From CAZEJS01 sp964512645 (GTDB lineage: Bacteria > Actinomycetota > Geothermincolia > Fen-727 > Anoxymicrobiaceae), in the NCBI GenBank assembly GCA_964512645.1, contig CAZEJS010000001.1, positions 129,489 to 193,488 on the forward strand: a DNA stretch of 64,000 bases, given 5' to 3'. Positions 26,085 to 33,273 of this stretch are shown in pieces (the stretch's first letter is position 1; the number at the start of each line of letters is the position of its first letter). Under the pieces are notes generated by a model. It saw nothing but the letters and a program-made list of their open reading frames with translations. It did no database searches and was not told the origin of the DNA. The position numbers were made by a program, and so were the translations under genes.

Positions 26085-27416
26085 CTATGCGTGCTCGAGC
26101 TCGTCCAGCATGGCGTCGGCTATCGCCCGCGCCACCTCCCGGGCCTTGCGCTCGCTTGTGGCCTCGACCATTATCCTCTCCACCGGCTCGGTCCCCGAGG
26201 AGCGGACCAGGACCCGGCCGCCGTCGCCGAGCCGCTCCTCGTACGTCTCCACGAGCTTCCACACCGCCATGCCCGACTGGAGCCGGCGGCCGCTGCGGGG
26301 CCTCACGTTGAGGAGCACCTGAGGGTACTTCTTCATCACGCCCGCAAGCTTCGAGAGACTCTCACCGGTGTCCCTGACGATCCCCGCAACCATCAAGGCG
26401 GTCAGCAGACCGTCGCCGGTCGAGGCGTGCTCGCCGAAAATGACGTGCCCCGACTGCTCCCCGCCGAGCACGGCCCCGCTCTCGATCATCTTCTCCATGA
26501 CGTACCGGTCGCCAACCCGGGTCATGTGGAGCTCGACGCCGAGCTCGGCGATCGCTTTCTGAAAACCGAGGTTGCACATCACAGTGGAGACCACCACCGG
26601 CGGGTGCAACAGGCCCCGCTCCCGGAGATATTTCGCGGCGATGGACATCACGAAATCGCCGTCGCGGACCTCGCCGGTCTCGTCTACGCAGATGCACCTG
26701 TCGGCGTCGCCGTCCAGGGCGAATCCCATCGAAGCGCCCCAGTCCCTCACCAGCCCTGCCAGGTGCTCCGGATGCGTGGAGCCGCAGTCGAGGTTGATGT
26801 TGCGCCCGTCCGGTTCGACCGCCAGCGACTCGACGGCCGCTCCCAGGCTCTCGAACGCCCGGGGGGCCACCCGGAACGCCGCGCCGTTGGCGCAGTCGAG
26901 GGCCACCTTGAAGCCGTCGAGGTCGAAGTTCACGCAATCGAGGAGGTGGTCCACGTAGAGGTCCTCGGCGTCAGGCAGGTGGCGCGCCTCGCCCACGGGG
27001 CCACCTTCTGCGGACGGCTCTGCGCCCTCGAAGTGGTCCTCGATGGAGCGCTCGGTGGAGTCGGGCAGTTTCACGCCGCCGGGCCCGAAGAACTTGATGC
27101 CGTTGTCTTTGAACTGGTTGTGAGAAGCGGATATCACCACGCCGGTGTCGGCGTCCATGGCCTCGGTCAGGAAGGCCACCGCAGGGGTGGGGATGACCCC
27201 GGCGAGAAGCACATCGGCCCCCTCGGCGAGCAGGCCGGCGACGAGCGCGTCCTCGAGCATCGTCCCCGACAGGCGCGTATCCCTGCCGACGACGACCCTG
27301 CATCCCGCCCCCCCGAGCGCGGGGACCGCCGCCCTCCCCAGGCGGAGCGCCAGCTCCGGAGTGAGCTCGAGGTTGGCCTCTCCCCTGATGCCGTCTGTTC
27401 CGAAGTACTTCTTCAA
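26085..27416 (-). CDS. glmM: phosphoglucosamine mutase
   Basis: Converts glucosamine-6-phosphate to glucosamine-1-phosphate. 443 residues: start KYFGTDGIRGEAN, phosphoserine loop VISASHNQFKDNG, metal loop DGDADRCICVD, sugar loop GGEQSGHVI, phosphate-binding RSSGTEPVERIM. It lies 117 bases downstream of rpsI; that gap contains a TATTAT element on the minus strand (27445-27450), so it may have its own promoter besides read-through from rplM-rpsI. Confidence 0.97.
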   Translation of the reverse strand: MKKYFGTDGIRGEANLELTPELALRLGRAAVPALGGAGCRVVVGRDTRLSGTMLEDALVAGLLAEGADVLLAGVIPTPAVAFLTEAMDADTGVVISASHNQFKDNGIKFFGPGGVKLPDSTERSIEDHFEGAEPSAEGGPVGEARHLPDAEDLYVDHLLDCVNFDLDGFKVALDCANGAAFRVAPRAFESLGAAVESLAVEPDGRNINLDCGSTHPEHLAGLVRDWGASMGFALDGDADRCICVDETGEVRDGDFVMSIAAKYLRERGLLHPPVVVSTVMCNLGFQKAIAELGVELHMTRVGDRYVMEKMIESGAVLGGEQSGHVIFGEHASTGDGLLTALMVAGIVRDTGESLSKLAGVMKKYPQVLLNVRPRSGRRLQSGMAVWKLVETYEERLGDGGRVLVRSSGTEPVERIMVEATSERKAREVARAIADAMLDELEHA

Positions 27417-27533
27417 AGGATCCCTCCCCCGGGCCGCCGGGCCAATAATATCACAACGTCCCCATGGCCTTTACGACGTGGAAGCGTGAGGTCGGAGAGT
27501 CGCCGGAGGGCGTTATGCGGCGCTTTCGGGAGC

Positions 27534-27926
27534 CTATCGCTTGGAGAACTGCGGGCGCTTGCGGGCTCCTTTGAGACCGTACTTCTTGCGCTCTTTCATC
27601 CGGGCGTCCCTGGTGAGGAAACCGCCCTTCTTGAGGTCGGCGCGCAAGGTCTCGTCGGACTCCACCAGGGCACGCGCTATCCCCATGCGCAGCGCGCCGG
27701 CCTGGCCGGATATCCCGCCGCCGTCGAGCCTGGCCACGACGTCAAAGCTTCCCTTGAGGTCGACGTGGATCAGCGGGGCGAGAACCTCGATACGGTGCCG
27801 CCGGTTGGGGAAATACTCCTCCAGGACGTGCCCGTTGACCTTCACTTCACCGCTGCCGGGATAGATTCGCACCCGCGCCACGGCCTCCTTGCGGCGACCC
27901 GTACCCATGAAGAATTCGTCTGCCAA
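27534..27926 (-). CDS. rpsI: small ribosomal subunit protein uS9
   Basis: 130 residues with GTGRRKEAVARVR at the start, the GGGISGQAGALRMGIARAL middle and the basic tail KKYGLKGARKRPQFSKR that reaches the P-site tRNA. Follows rplM by six bases; the rplM-rpsI pair is a universal bacterial operon. Confidence 0.98.
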   Translation of the reverse strand: MADEFFMGTGRRKEAVARVRIYPGSGEVKVNGHVLEEYFPNRRHRIEVLAPLIHVDLKGSFDVVARLDGGGISGQAGALRMGIARALVESDETLRADLKKGGFLTRDARMKERKKYGLKGARKRPQFSKR

Positions 27927-27932
27927 GCTGTG

Positions 27933-28388
27933 CTACCCCTTGATTTCGAGCGGTTCGGGCTTCTGGGCGCCGTGCGGGTGGTCCGGGCCCGCGTAGACGT
28001 GGAGCTTCTTGAGCATAGCCCTCCCCAGCCTGTTGTGCGGCAGCATCCCCTTGACGGCGTGGAGGACAAGGCGCTCCGGGTGGTCGTCCCGGACCTTGGA
28101 CGCCGGAGTCTCTTTCATCCCGCCGGGATAGCCGCTGTACCTGTAATACATCTTGTCGGTTTCTTTGTTTCCGGTGAGGACGACCTTCTCCGCGTTGATA
28201 ACCACCACACAATCCCCGGTGTCCATGCTCGGGGTGTAGATGGCCTTGTGCTTTCCCTTGAGCACTGCCGCCACCCCGGTGGCGAGCCGTCCCAGCACCA
28301 TGCCGTCCGCGTCCACGACGAACCACTTCCGTTCGATGTCCGCCGGTTTCGCCGAGTATGTAGTTTTCGAGAGCTTCAGGTGTGCCAT
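27933..28388 (-). CDS. rplM: large ribosomal subunit protein uL13
   Basis: 151 residues with ERKWFVVDADGMVLGRLAT, DCVVVINAEKVVLTG and VKGMLPHNRLGRAMLKKL, all typical. The ATG at 28388 has GAGGA seven bases upstream; the track extension to 28427 would begin inside the leader hairpin and is rejected. First gene of the long minus-strand run. L13 represses its own operon in several bacteria, and the leader here contains a terminator-like hairpin (28400-28423). Confidence 0.97.
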   Translation of the reverse strand: MAHLKLSKTTYSAKPADIERKWFVVDADGMVLGRLATGVAAVLKGKHKAIYTPSMDTGDCVVVINAEKVVLTGNKETDKMYYRYSGYPGGMKETPASKVRDDHPERLVLHAVKGMLPHNRLGRAMLKKLHVYAGPDHPHGAQKPEPLEIKG

Positions 28389-28399
28389 GCAGATCCTCG

Positions 28400-28423
28400 A
28401 AAAAAGAACGCCCGCTACGGGCG
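28400..28423 (-). terminator. terminator-like hairpin in the rplM leader (candidate attenuator)
   Basis: On the minus strand a 6-bp all-GC stem (28418-28423 with 28409-28414, three-base loop) is followed by TTCTTTTTT (28400-28408). It lies between the predicted transcription start (about 28434) and the rplM ATG at 28388. That is the structure of an intrinsic terminator before the first codon. It could attenuate the operon, for example in response to free L13. Confidence 0.7.
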
Positions 28424-28439
28424 CCAACGCACGTTGATG

Positions 28440-28468
28440 ATAGTAGGGTAATCGCCTGCCGGTGTCAA
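28440..28468 (-). promoter_or_regulatory. strong sigma70-type promoter of rplM-rpsI
   Basis: Minus strand: perfect TTGACA (28463-28468), 17-base spacer, TACTAT (28440-28445). Predicted start near 28434 gives a 46-base leader. Confidence 0.9.
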
Positions 28469-28593
28469 CAAAGCCAGGCGTCCTCCGGCCGGGCCCGGCG
28501 AACTCAATGCCGGCCGGTCTCCAGAGTCCCGCCTCCCCGTGGAGCCACCGGGAGAAGGACCGGGCCGGACCCGCCGCCGGGCGCTCCCGGCCC

Positions 28594-29709
28594 TCACCGG
28601 AAGAAGTCGTTGAGGCCGGAGACTATCGCCGCGGCCACCTGCTCCCGCCCCGCCGCGTTGTCCTTCACCAGCGAAACCTGGTTCTCGATGCAGACAACGG
28701 GCACCCTGGACAGAACGCTGCCGATGAGGCAAGTCGGGTGCCCGGCGGGCGTCGCGTTCCCGTTGCTGGTCCCGCCTGTGTCGTCCCTGACGGAAAGCCC
28801 CAGCGCCCTGGCGAGCGCGTTCGCCAGCCGGTCGCTCTCAGCGGCCACCCCCGGGTCCACCACGGTGACGCGGGAAGAGTCGGACTGGGGACACCTCGCG
28901 GCGTTCGCCGGCGGCCTCATGACGCCGGTGTACCCGGAGTCGTCGAAATGGAGCCGGACCGTCACAGAACAGGTGTTGCCTATGTCCGCTCTCGCACGGA
29001 GGGAAGCGTAAGCGTCGGGCGAGTCCTTGGTCAGCCGCACGGAGTAGCCGGCCTGTTCGAGCCTCGCTTTCGTCCTCTGGGCCAGGTCCCACATGGCCTG
29101 GATCTCCCCGGAGGCCCCCTCGTTATCGCCGACGTTAAGCCCGGTGGCGGGGTCAATCTCGCTCCCGGAGCGGGGGGAATGGCCGGGGTCGAGGCATACT
29201 GTCCGGCCGGCCGGGGGGGCCGGCGCGGCGGGCTGCTCCCCCTCGGGAGCGGCGGTGTCCGGCTCCCCGCCCGGCACCGCCCGCGGCGTCCTGCTCCCGC
29301 CGGTGAGCTCCGGCGATTCGTGAAGACCGGCGAGCCTGACGGTCACCGTCTCGTTCGCCTTCGCCCTGGCGCCTTCCTTGGGGTCCTGGCTCCGTACCTT
29401 GAGTTTCGAGCAGTCGCCGGAGCTGTCCTGCATGGGGTCGATCTCGATGAAGAGCCCCATCCCCTCGATGTGCTTCCTGGCTTCGGCGTACCTCATCCCA
29501 ACGAGCCTCGGCACCCTGGGACCGCCGCTTTTCATGACGAGCAGCGCTATCGCCCCGGCCACGATGCCCCCGAGCAACAGCACGCCGAGGGCCATGAGCA
29601 CGCCGTTACGGACGTTTCGCCGTCTGGCGTTGCGCGCCGCGCGCAGAGAGGACCTGGTCAACTCCTCTCTTGCCGGTGCGAAGAAGTCGTCTTCAGCCGT
29701 CGGAATCAC
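28594..29709 (-). CDS. membrane-anchored PASTA-domain N-acetylmuramoyl-L-alanine amidase
   Basis: 371 residues: cytoplasmic basic segment, one membrane helix (about 33-58), one PASTA-like domain (about 64-125; PRVPRLVGMRYAEARKHIEG), a Pro/Ala/Gly linker, and an Amidase_3 domain (about 165-371). Zinc ligands of the amidase are visible: His in CLDPGHSP, Glu in GASGEIQAMW, His in VRLHFDD, and the catalytic Glu in VVCIENQ. It should cut the stem peptide from MurNAc outside the membrane, with PASTA guiding it to peptidoglycan. GTG start at 29709 with AAGGA upstream. Divergent from the PP2C-like operon. Confidence 0.88.
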   Translation of the reverse strand: MIPTAEDDFFAPAREELTRSSLRAARNARRRNVRNGVLMALGVLLLGGIVAGAIALLVMKSGGPRVPRLVGMRYAEARKHIEGMGLFIEIDPMQDSSGDCSKLKVRSQDPKEGARAKANETVTVRLAGLHESPELTGGSRTPRAVPGGEPDTAAPEGEQPAAPAPPAGRTVCLDPGHSPRSGSEIDPATGLNVGDNEGASGEIQAMWDLAQRTKARLEQAGYSVRLTKDSPDAYASLRARADIGNTCSVTVRLHFDDSGYTGVMRPPANAARCPQSDSSRVTVVDPGVAAESDRLANALARALGLSVRDDTGGTSNGNATPAGHPTCLIGSVLSRVPVVCIENQVSLVKDNAAGREQVAAAIVSGLNDFFR

Positions 29710-29762
29710 CGCCGTTTTCCTTGATGCGGAACGCGTTTCCGTCCTTGCCCACTACTAAAGAG

Positions 29763-29792
29763 ATTATGAACGTATCGACTCATGTCCTTCAA
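29763..29792 (-). promoter_or_regulatory. candidate promoter of the PASTA-amidase gene
   Basis: Minus strand: TTGAAG (29787-29792), 18-base spacer, CATAAT (29763-29768). The start codon is about 50 bases downstream. Confidence 0.5.
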
Positions 29793-29874
29793 CGACGCTT
29801 TCCGAAAGACGCGCCGGGCGCCCACGGGGTTCCGCCCGTCTCGCTCCGGCTCCGGGCGGTTCGACCCTCGCAGG

Positions 29875-29903
29875 TTGCCGGAGGGCGGTTCTAGAAGTAT
29901 TGT
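29875..29903 (+). promoter_or_regulatory. candidate promoter for a leaderless message
   Basis: TTGCCG (29875-29880), a 17-base spacer and TATTGT (29898-29903). Only six bases separate the -10 element from the ATG at 29910, so the transcript would begin at or next to the start codon. This fits the absence of a ribosome site there. Confidence 0.5.
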
Positions 29904-29909
29904 TTCGCA

Positions 29910-30188
29910 ATGATGAAACCACATCGCGCGGGACGGGGGCTCTCTCCTGAAAGCGGGGGCACCGTAATAGTCGTAGTAATACTGGTGGCGTGCCTGCTGG
30001 TCGGTCTCGCGGCCGGTTTCGCCGCGCGCGCGCTCACCGGTGAGCGCAGGCCCGAGGGAAAGACGGCGCTGCCGGGTACCGGCCTCCACGCGGAGGGCGC
30101 CGCCGTTCCGCGCGCCGGAGCGCCACGGGGCTGGTGGCCGCCCGGCGGGGTCGCCTTCCCGGGCCGCGGGCGCACCGGGCGGGCATAG
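29910..30188 (+). CDS. small single-pass membrane protein, possibly pilin- or TadE-like N-terminus
   Basis: 92 residues. A short basic start, then PESGGTVIVVVILVACLLVG as the single helix, then a Gly/Pro/Arg-rich tail. The Glu just before the hydrophobic run recalls prepilin or TadE N-termini, but the rest gives no support. There is no ribosome site; instead a -10-like element sits six bases upstream. The stop is seven bases before the PP2C-like gene, so the two would form one transcript. The skewed composition of the tail leaves open that it is not translated. Confidence 0.5.
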   Translation: MMKPHRAGRGLSPESGGTVIVVVILVACLLVGLAAGFAARALTGERRPEGKTALPGTGLHAEGAAVPRAGAPRGWWPPGGVAFPGRGRTGRA

Positions 30189-30195
30189 AGGACCC

Positions 30196-31404
30196 ATGGA
30201 AGAGCAGCGGCAGTCATACTGGACGATCGGACCCGCGTGCGGCGCGTCCGCCCGCCTGGGCGCGAGGGGGTTCAAGGAAGCTTCCTTGATGCTCGGGGAT
30301 TTCTCCGCCAGAGCCTCCGCGGGCTACCTCTGCTTCATGGCGGTCGCCGATGGGTTCGGAGGGCCCGGGCTCGGCGAAGCAGCGAGCCGCGGGGCCTGCG
30401 AAGCGGTTCACGACGCCATGGACCCCAACCGTTACGAGGATGGCGAGGCGTTTCGCCGCGCCTCGGAGGGCGAACTCGCCGCGGCGGTATCAGCCGCCGA
30501 CGCGAGCCTCCGCGGGGCTGATCCGGCCCCCGGGGGAGAGCCCGTTGGAACCACGCTGACCTGCGCGGCGATCGACGCCGAGAACGCATTCGTGGCCCAT
30601 GTCGGCAACGGCCGGGCATACGTGCTTACGGCGAGAGGAACACGCCAGGTCACCAGTGACCACGTCGAAATATCCCCCGGAGGGGCCAAGCGCCTGACCA
30701 GGGCGCTGGGCGTCCCGGGAAGCGCCGAACCGGACCTGCTGCGGGTACCGCTGCGGCCGGGCGAGGTGTTTTTCCTCTGCAGTCACGGCGTGTACTCGGC
30801 GGTGAGCGCCGAGGAGATGACCGGGGCGTTCATGAGCAGCCCCGACCTGCAGATCGCCTGTGACTGGCTGGCGGAGACCGCGGCGGCCCGCGGGGCCTCC
30901 GGGGACATCATGGTCGCCGCCTGGAGGGTGCCCGGAGACATACCAGTCGTCGCGATGAAACCCCCGCCCGCAGGGCCGGAGGAGGCGCCCGCGAAGAAGG
31001 GCGGATGGCGGCGCAGGGCGCTCGTGGCGCTGTTCGCTGTTCTCTTTCTCCTGGGAGGCACTGTCGGAGGGTGGTTCATCGGTTCGATCTTCTACCGGGA
31101 CAAGGGCGTCTCGAAGAAGCGACCCGCCACCTCCAGCACGGCGAGGTTCTCCGTGGGCGATGTCCTCGCGGTGGACACCACGGGCAGGCCCGAAGCCTGC
31201 TATCTCGCCGATTACCCCGGCGGGCCGGACCAGACCAGGCTCTACGACGGCTGTAAAGTAAAGGTGGTCTCGGAGAAGTTCTCCGGGGGCGAGCAGTGGT
31301 ACCAGGTCGAGGTCATGGACGGGGGTCTGCCCGCCAACGGCAGGGAAGGCTACGTTCGTGAGTCTTTCCTCGTGGAATCCTCCCCGTCACTCCCGTCCCC
31401 GTGA
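30196..31404 (+). CDS. PP2C-like phosphatase domain with membrane helix and SH3-like tail
   Basis: 402 residues. Residues 1-250 follow the bacterial PP2C fold: VADGFGG (Asp52-Gly), then GGEPVGTTLTCAAI, FVAHVGNGRAYVL, LGVPGSAEPDL, FFLCSHGVYSAV and GDIMVAAWRV. Two changes are notable: the first metal-binding acidic pair (usually RxxNED) is not visible, and the GDSR motif reads GNGR. A basic patch, one membrane helix (about 275-297) and an extracytoplasmic SH3-like domain (about 310-395, FSVGDVLAV...YVRESFLV) follow. Catalysis may be weak or altered; sensing of wall or ligand by the SH3 part is inferred. GAGG precedes the ATG. Its end overlaps the next gene by 18 bases, tail to tail. Confidence 0.75.
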   Translation: MEEQRQSYWTIGPACGASARLGARGFKEASLMLGDFSARASAGYLCFMAVADGFGGPGLGEAASRGACEAVHDAMDPNRYEDGEAFRRASEGELAAAVSAADASLRGADPAPGGEPVGTTLTCAAIDAENAFVAHVGNGRAYVLTARGTRQVTSDHVEISPGGAKRLTRALGVPGSAEPDLLRVPLRPGEVFFLCSHGVYSAVSAEEMTGAFMSSPDLQIACDWLAETAAARGASGDIMVAAWRVPGDIPVVAMKPPPAGPEEAPAKKGGWRRRALVALFAVLFLLGGTVGGWFIGSIFYRDKGVSKKRPATSSTARFSVGDVLAVDTTGRPEACYLADYPGGPDQTRLYDGCKVKVVSEKFSGGEQWYQVEVMDGGLPANGREGYVRESFLVESSPSLPSP

Positions 31405-32421
31405 CGGCGCGGTGCCTGCCGGGGCGTGGCCGTAGGCGGTGGTGTGCATCGTCTCACACGCGGTCCTGTCAAGCCCCAGCAGGTAATCCCGTATGGTGTT
31501 GACCACCTCGACAGCCAGGTCCACGAACACGTGGTCCATGGCGTCACCCGAGAGACCGGCCCTGGGATCGCGCTGGTTGCCGGGCATCATCCTCTCCATC
31601 CATGCCGCGGGGATGCCGGCGTCCCCGAAAGGCTGGTGATCGCTGCCCTCCCCCCGCATCCTCGTAGCCTGCAGCCCCCTGGCACGGGCGTAAGCCGCGA
31701 GAATGTCCGCCAGGGCGGGACTGCTGGGGCCCCAGTCCCTGAAGCATATCTCCGGGCCGACCGCGACGGTGTCAAGGCAGAGCACACCTATAATTTTGTT
31801 CCTCTCGTGCTGGGGCTGCGTTCCCAGGTAGTAAGTGGAGCCGACCCGGGCGCTCCCCGATGAGTTCTCCTCTCCCGCGCCGAAGACGAGAAACCTTATC
31901 TCCGGGTAGTGCTCGATGTCTTTCACCGTTCTCGCCAGCTCGAGGAGAGCGGCGCACCCGGAGGCGTTGTCGTTGGCGCCGGAAGATCCCGGCCTGGTGT
32001 CCATGTGGGCGCAGACGAAGAACGTGTACAGGGAGGTCTTCCCCGGCGAAGCGGTGATCAGGTTCTGCGACGTCATACCGTTTGGCAAGGGGAACTGCTC
32101 CATGCCGACCTTGTACCCGATCTTCTCCAGCTCGGTGAGCAGATAGCTCCCGGCCTGTTTCTCCCCTGGCTTGCCCGCGGGCCGGGGCCCGATGTTCGAG
32201 CTGAGGAACGACATCGTCTGCCGTATCCTCTCCGGGTCGGCGGGAAGGGGCTCGGCCTTCTTCGCAGGCGCGGTGGACGGCGCCGTCGAACCCGGGCGCG
32301 CCCGCGCGGTCGTCTTCCTGGTGGCCCTTATCCTGCTCTGGGCGAAGTAGCCCGCCGCCCCGCCGACGGCGAGACCGAGGACCAGCGTCAGGACAAGCCA
32401 CAGCTTCCTTCTGCGAACCAT
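31387..32421 (-). CDS. membrane-anchored M28 family metallopeptidase
   Basis: 344 residues: an N-terminal signal-anchor (about 7-27), an Ala/Pro/Lys linker, and a zinc aminopeptidase domain of the M28 family. Expected ligands are all present: His139 (CAHMDTR), Asp151 (GANDNASG), Glu184/Glu185 (GAGEENSSG), Asp217 (CLDTVAVG) and His262 (GSDHQPF). It should trim peptides outside the membrane. The message is probably leaderless (see 32430-32459). Convergent with the PP2C-like gene. Confidence 0.9.
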   Translation of the reverse strand: MVRRRKLWLVLTLVLGLAVGGAAGYFAQSRIRATRKTTARARPGSTAPSTAPAKKAEPLPADPERIRQTMSFLSSNIGPRPAGKPGEKQAGSYLLTELEKIGYKVGMEQFPLPNGMTSQNLITASPGKTSLYTFFVCAHMDTRPGSSGANDNASGCAALLELARTVKDIEHYPEIRFLVFGAGEENSSGSARVGSTYYLGTQPQHERNKIIGVLCLDTVAVGPEICFRDWGPSSPALADILAAYARARGLQATRMRGEGSDHQPFGDAGIPAAWMERMMPGNQRDPRAGLSGDAMDHVFVDLAVEVVNTIRDYLLGLDRTACETMHTTAYGHAPAGTAPSRGRE

Positions 32422-32429
32422 GATACGAG

Positions 32430-32459
32430 ACTCTACATTCTTCAGTACCGGTTTGTCGA
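32430..32459 (-). promoter_or_regulatory. candidate leaderless promoter of the M28 peptidase gene
   Basis: Minus strand: TCGACA (32454-32459), 18-base spacer, TAGAGT (32430-32435), then eight bases to the ATG at 32421. No ribosome site is present, which fits a leaderless start. Confidence 0.5.
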
Positions 32460-32509
32460 CAGTTCCGGCTGCCGGGCTCCGCCGCGCCGGCCCGTGCCGG
32501 CATGAGCGG

Positions 32510-33268
32510 TCACTCCCCGCACGTTATATCGTCGGGGTATTCCACCCTCCACAGGAACAGTCCTTTCGCGGGCAGCGGCGCGGCGCACGGAACGTCCCCT
32601 CCATCCAGGTGCGCCAGGAGCTCCACCGGTGACATCCTGCCGGAGGCGACCTCGAGTACGGCGCCGGCCATGATCCTGGCCATTCTGTAGAGGAAGGCGT
32701 TGGCCCGGACCGTTATGAGGACCACGTCCCCGCGGAGCCGGCGGGTGTCGCAGAGCAAGACCTCTCTCCAGGTGGAGCCCGCCTGCGATCCCGAGGCTCG
32801 GAAGGCGCCGAAGTCGTGCGCCCCGACCATCGTGCCGCACGCCTGGCGCGCGAGCTCGAGGTCGATCGTCCCGCGGAAGTGATGGGTGAAGTCGCCGAGC
32901 AGCGCGCCGGGCGCGGCCCTGTTCAGGACGAAGTATCTGTACTCCCGCCAGAGCGCGTCCCTCCTGGGGTCGAAATCGTCGCGGACCCGGCGGAGGGAAA
33001 CCACCTTCAAGCCGCGCGGCAGCACCGCGTTCAGTCCCGCCAGCAAAGCCTCCGGTTCTGCTCCGTCCTCGACGTCGAACGAAACCGCCTGGCCCGCGGC
33101 GTGGACGCCGGCGTCGGTCCTGCCGGCTCCGCTGACGGCGGTCGGACGCCCGGTGATCGTGCCGACGGCCGCCTCGAGCTCCCCCTGCACGGTCGGCACC
33201 CCCGGCTGTACCTGGAATCCGTGGAACGGCGAGCCCATGTACTCGACGACCGCAAGACACTTCGCCAT
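32510..33268 (-). CDS. truA: tRNA pseudouridine(38-40) synthase TruA
   Basis: 252 residues. The catalytic Asp52 lies in GAGRTDAGVHA; other signatures are YMGSPFHGFQVQ, WREYRYFVLN and FLYRMARIM. It modifies positions 38-40 in the anticodon arm. ATG at 33268 lies six bases after the helY stop, with GGAGG inside the helY end, so the two genes are coupled. Confidence 0.95.
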   Translation of the reverse strand: MAKCLAVVEYMGSPFHGFQVQPGVPTVQGELEAAVGTITGRPTAVSGAGRTDAGVHAAGQAVSFDVEDGAEPEALLAGLNAVLPRGLKVVSLRRVRDDFDPRRDALWREYRYFVLNRAAPGALLGDFTHHFRGTIDLELARQACGTMVGAHDFGAFRASGSQAGSTWREVLLCDTRRLRGDVVLITVRANAFLYRMARIMAGAVLEVASGRMSPVELLAHLDGGDVPCAAPLPAKGLFLWRVEYPDDITCGE

Positions 33269-33273
33269 CGCTC

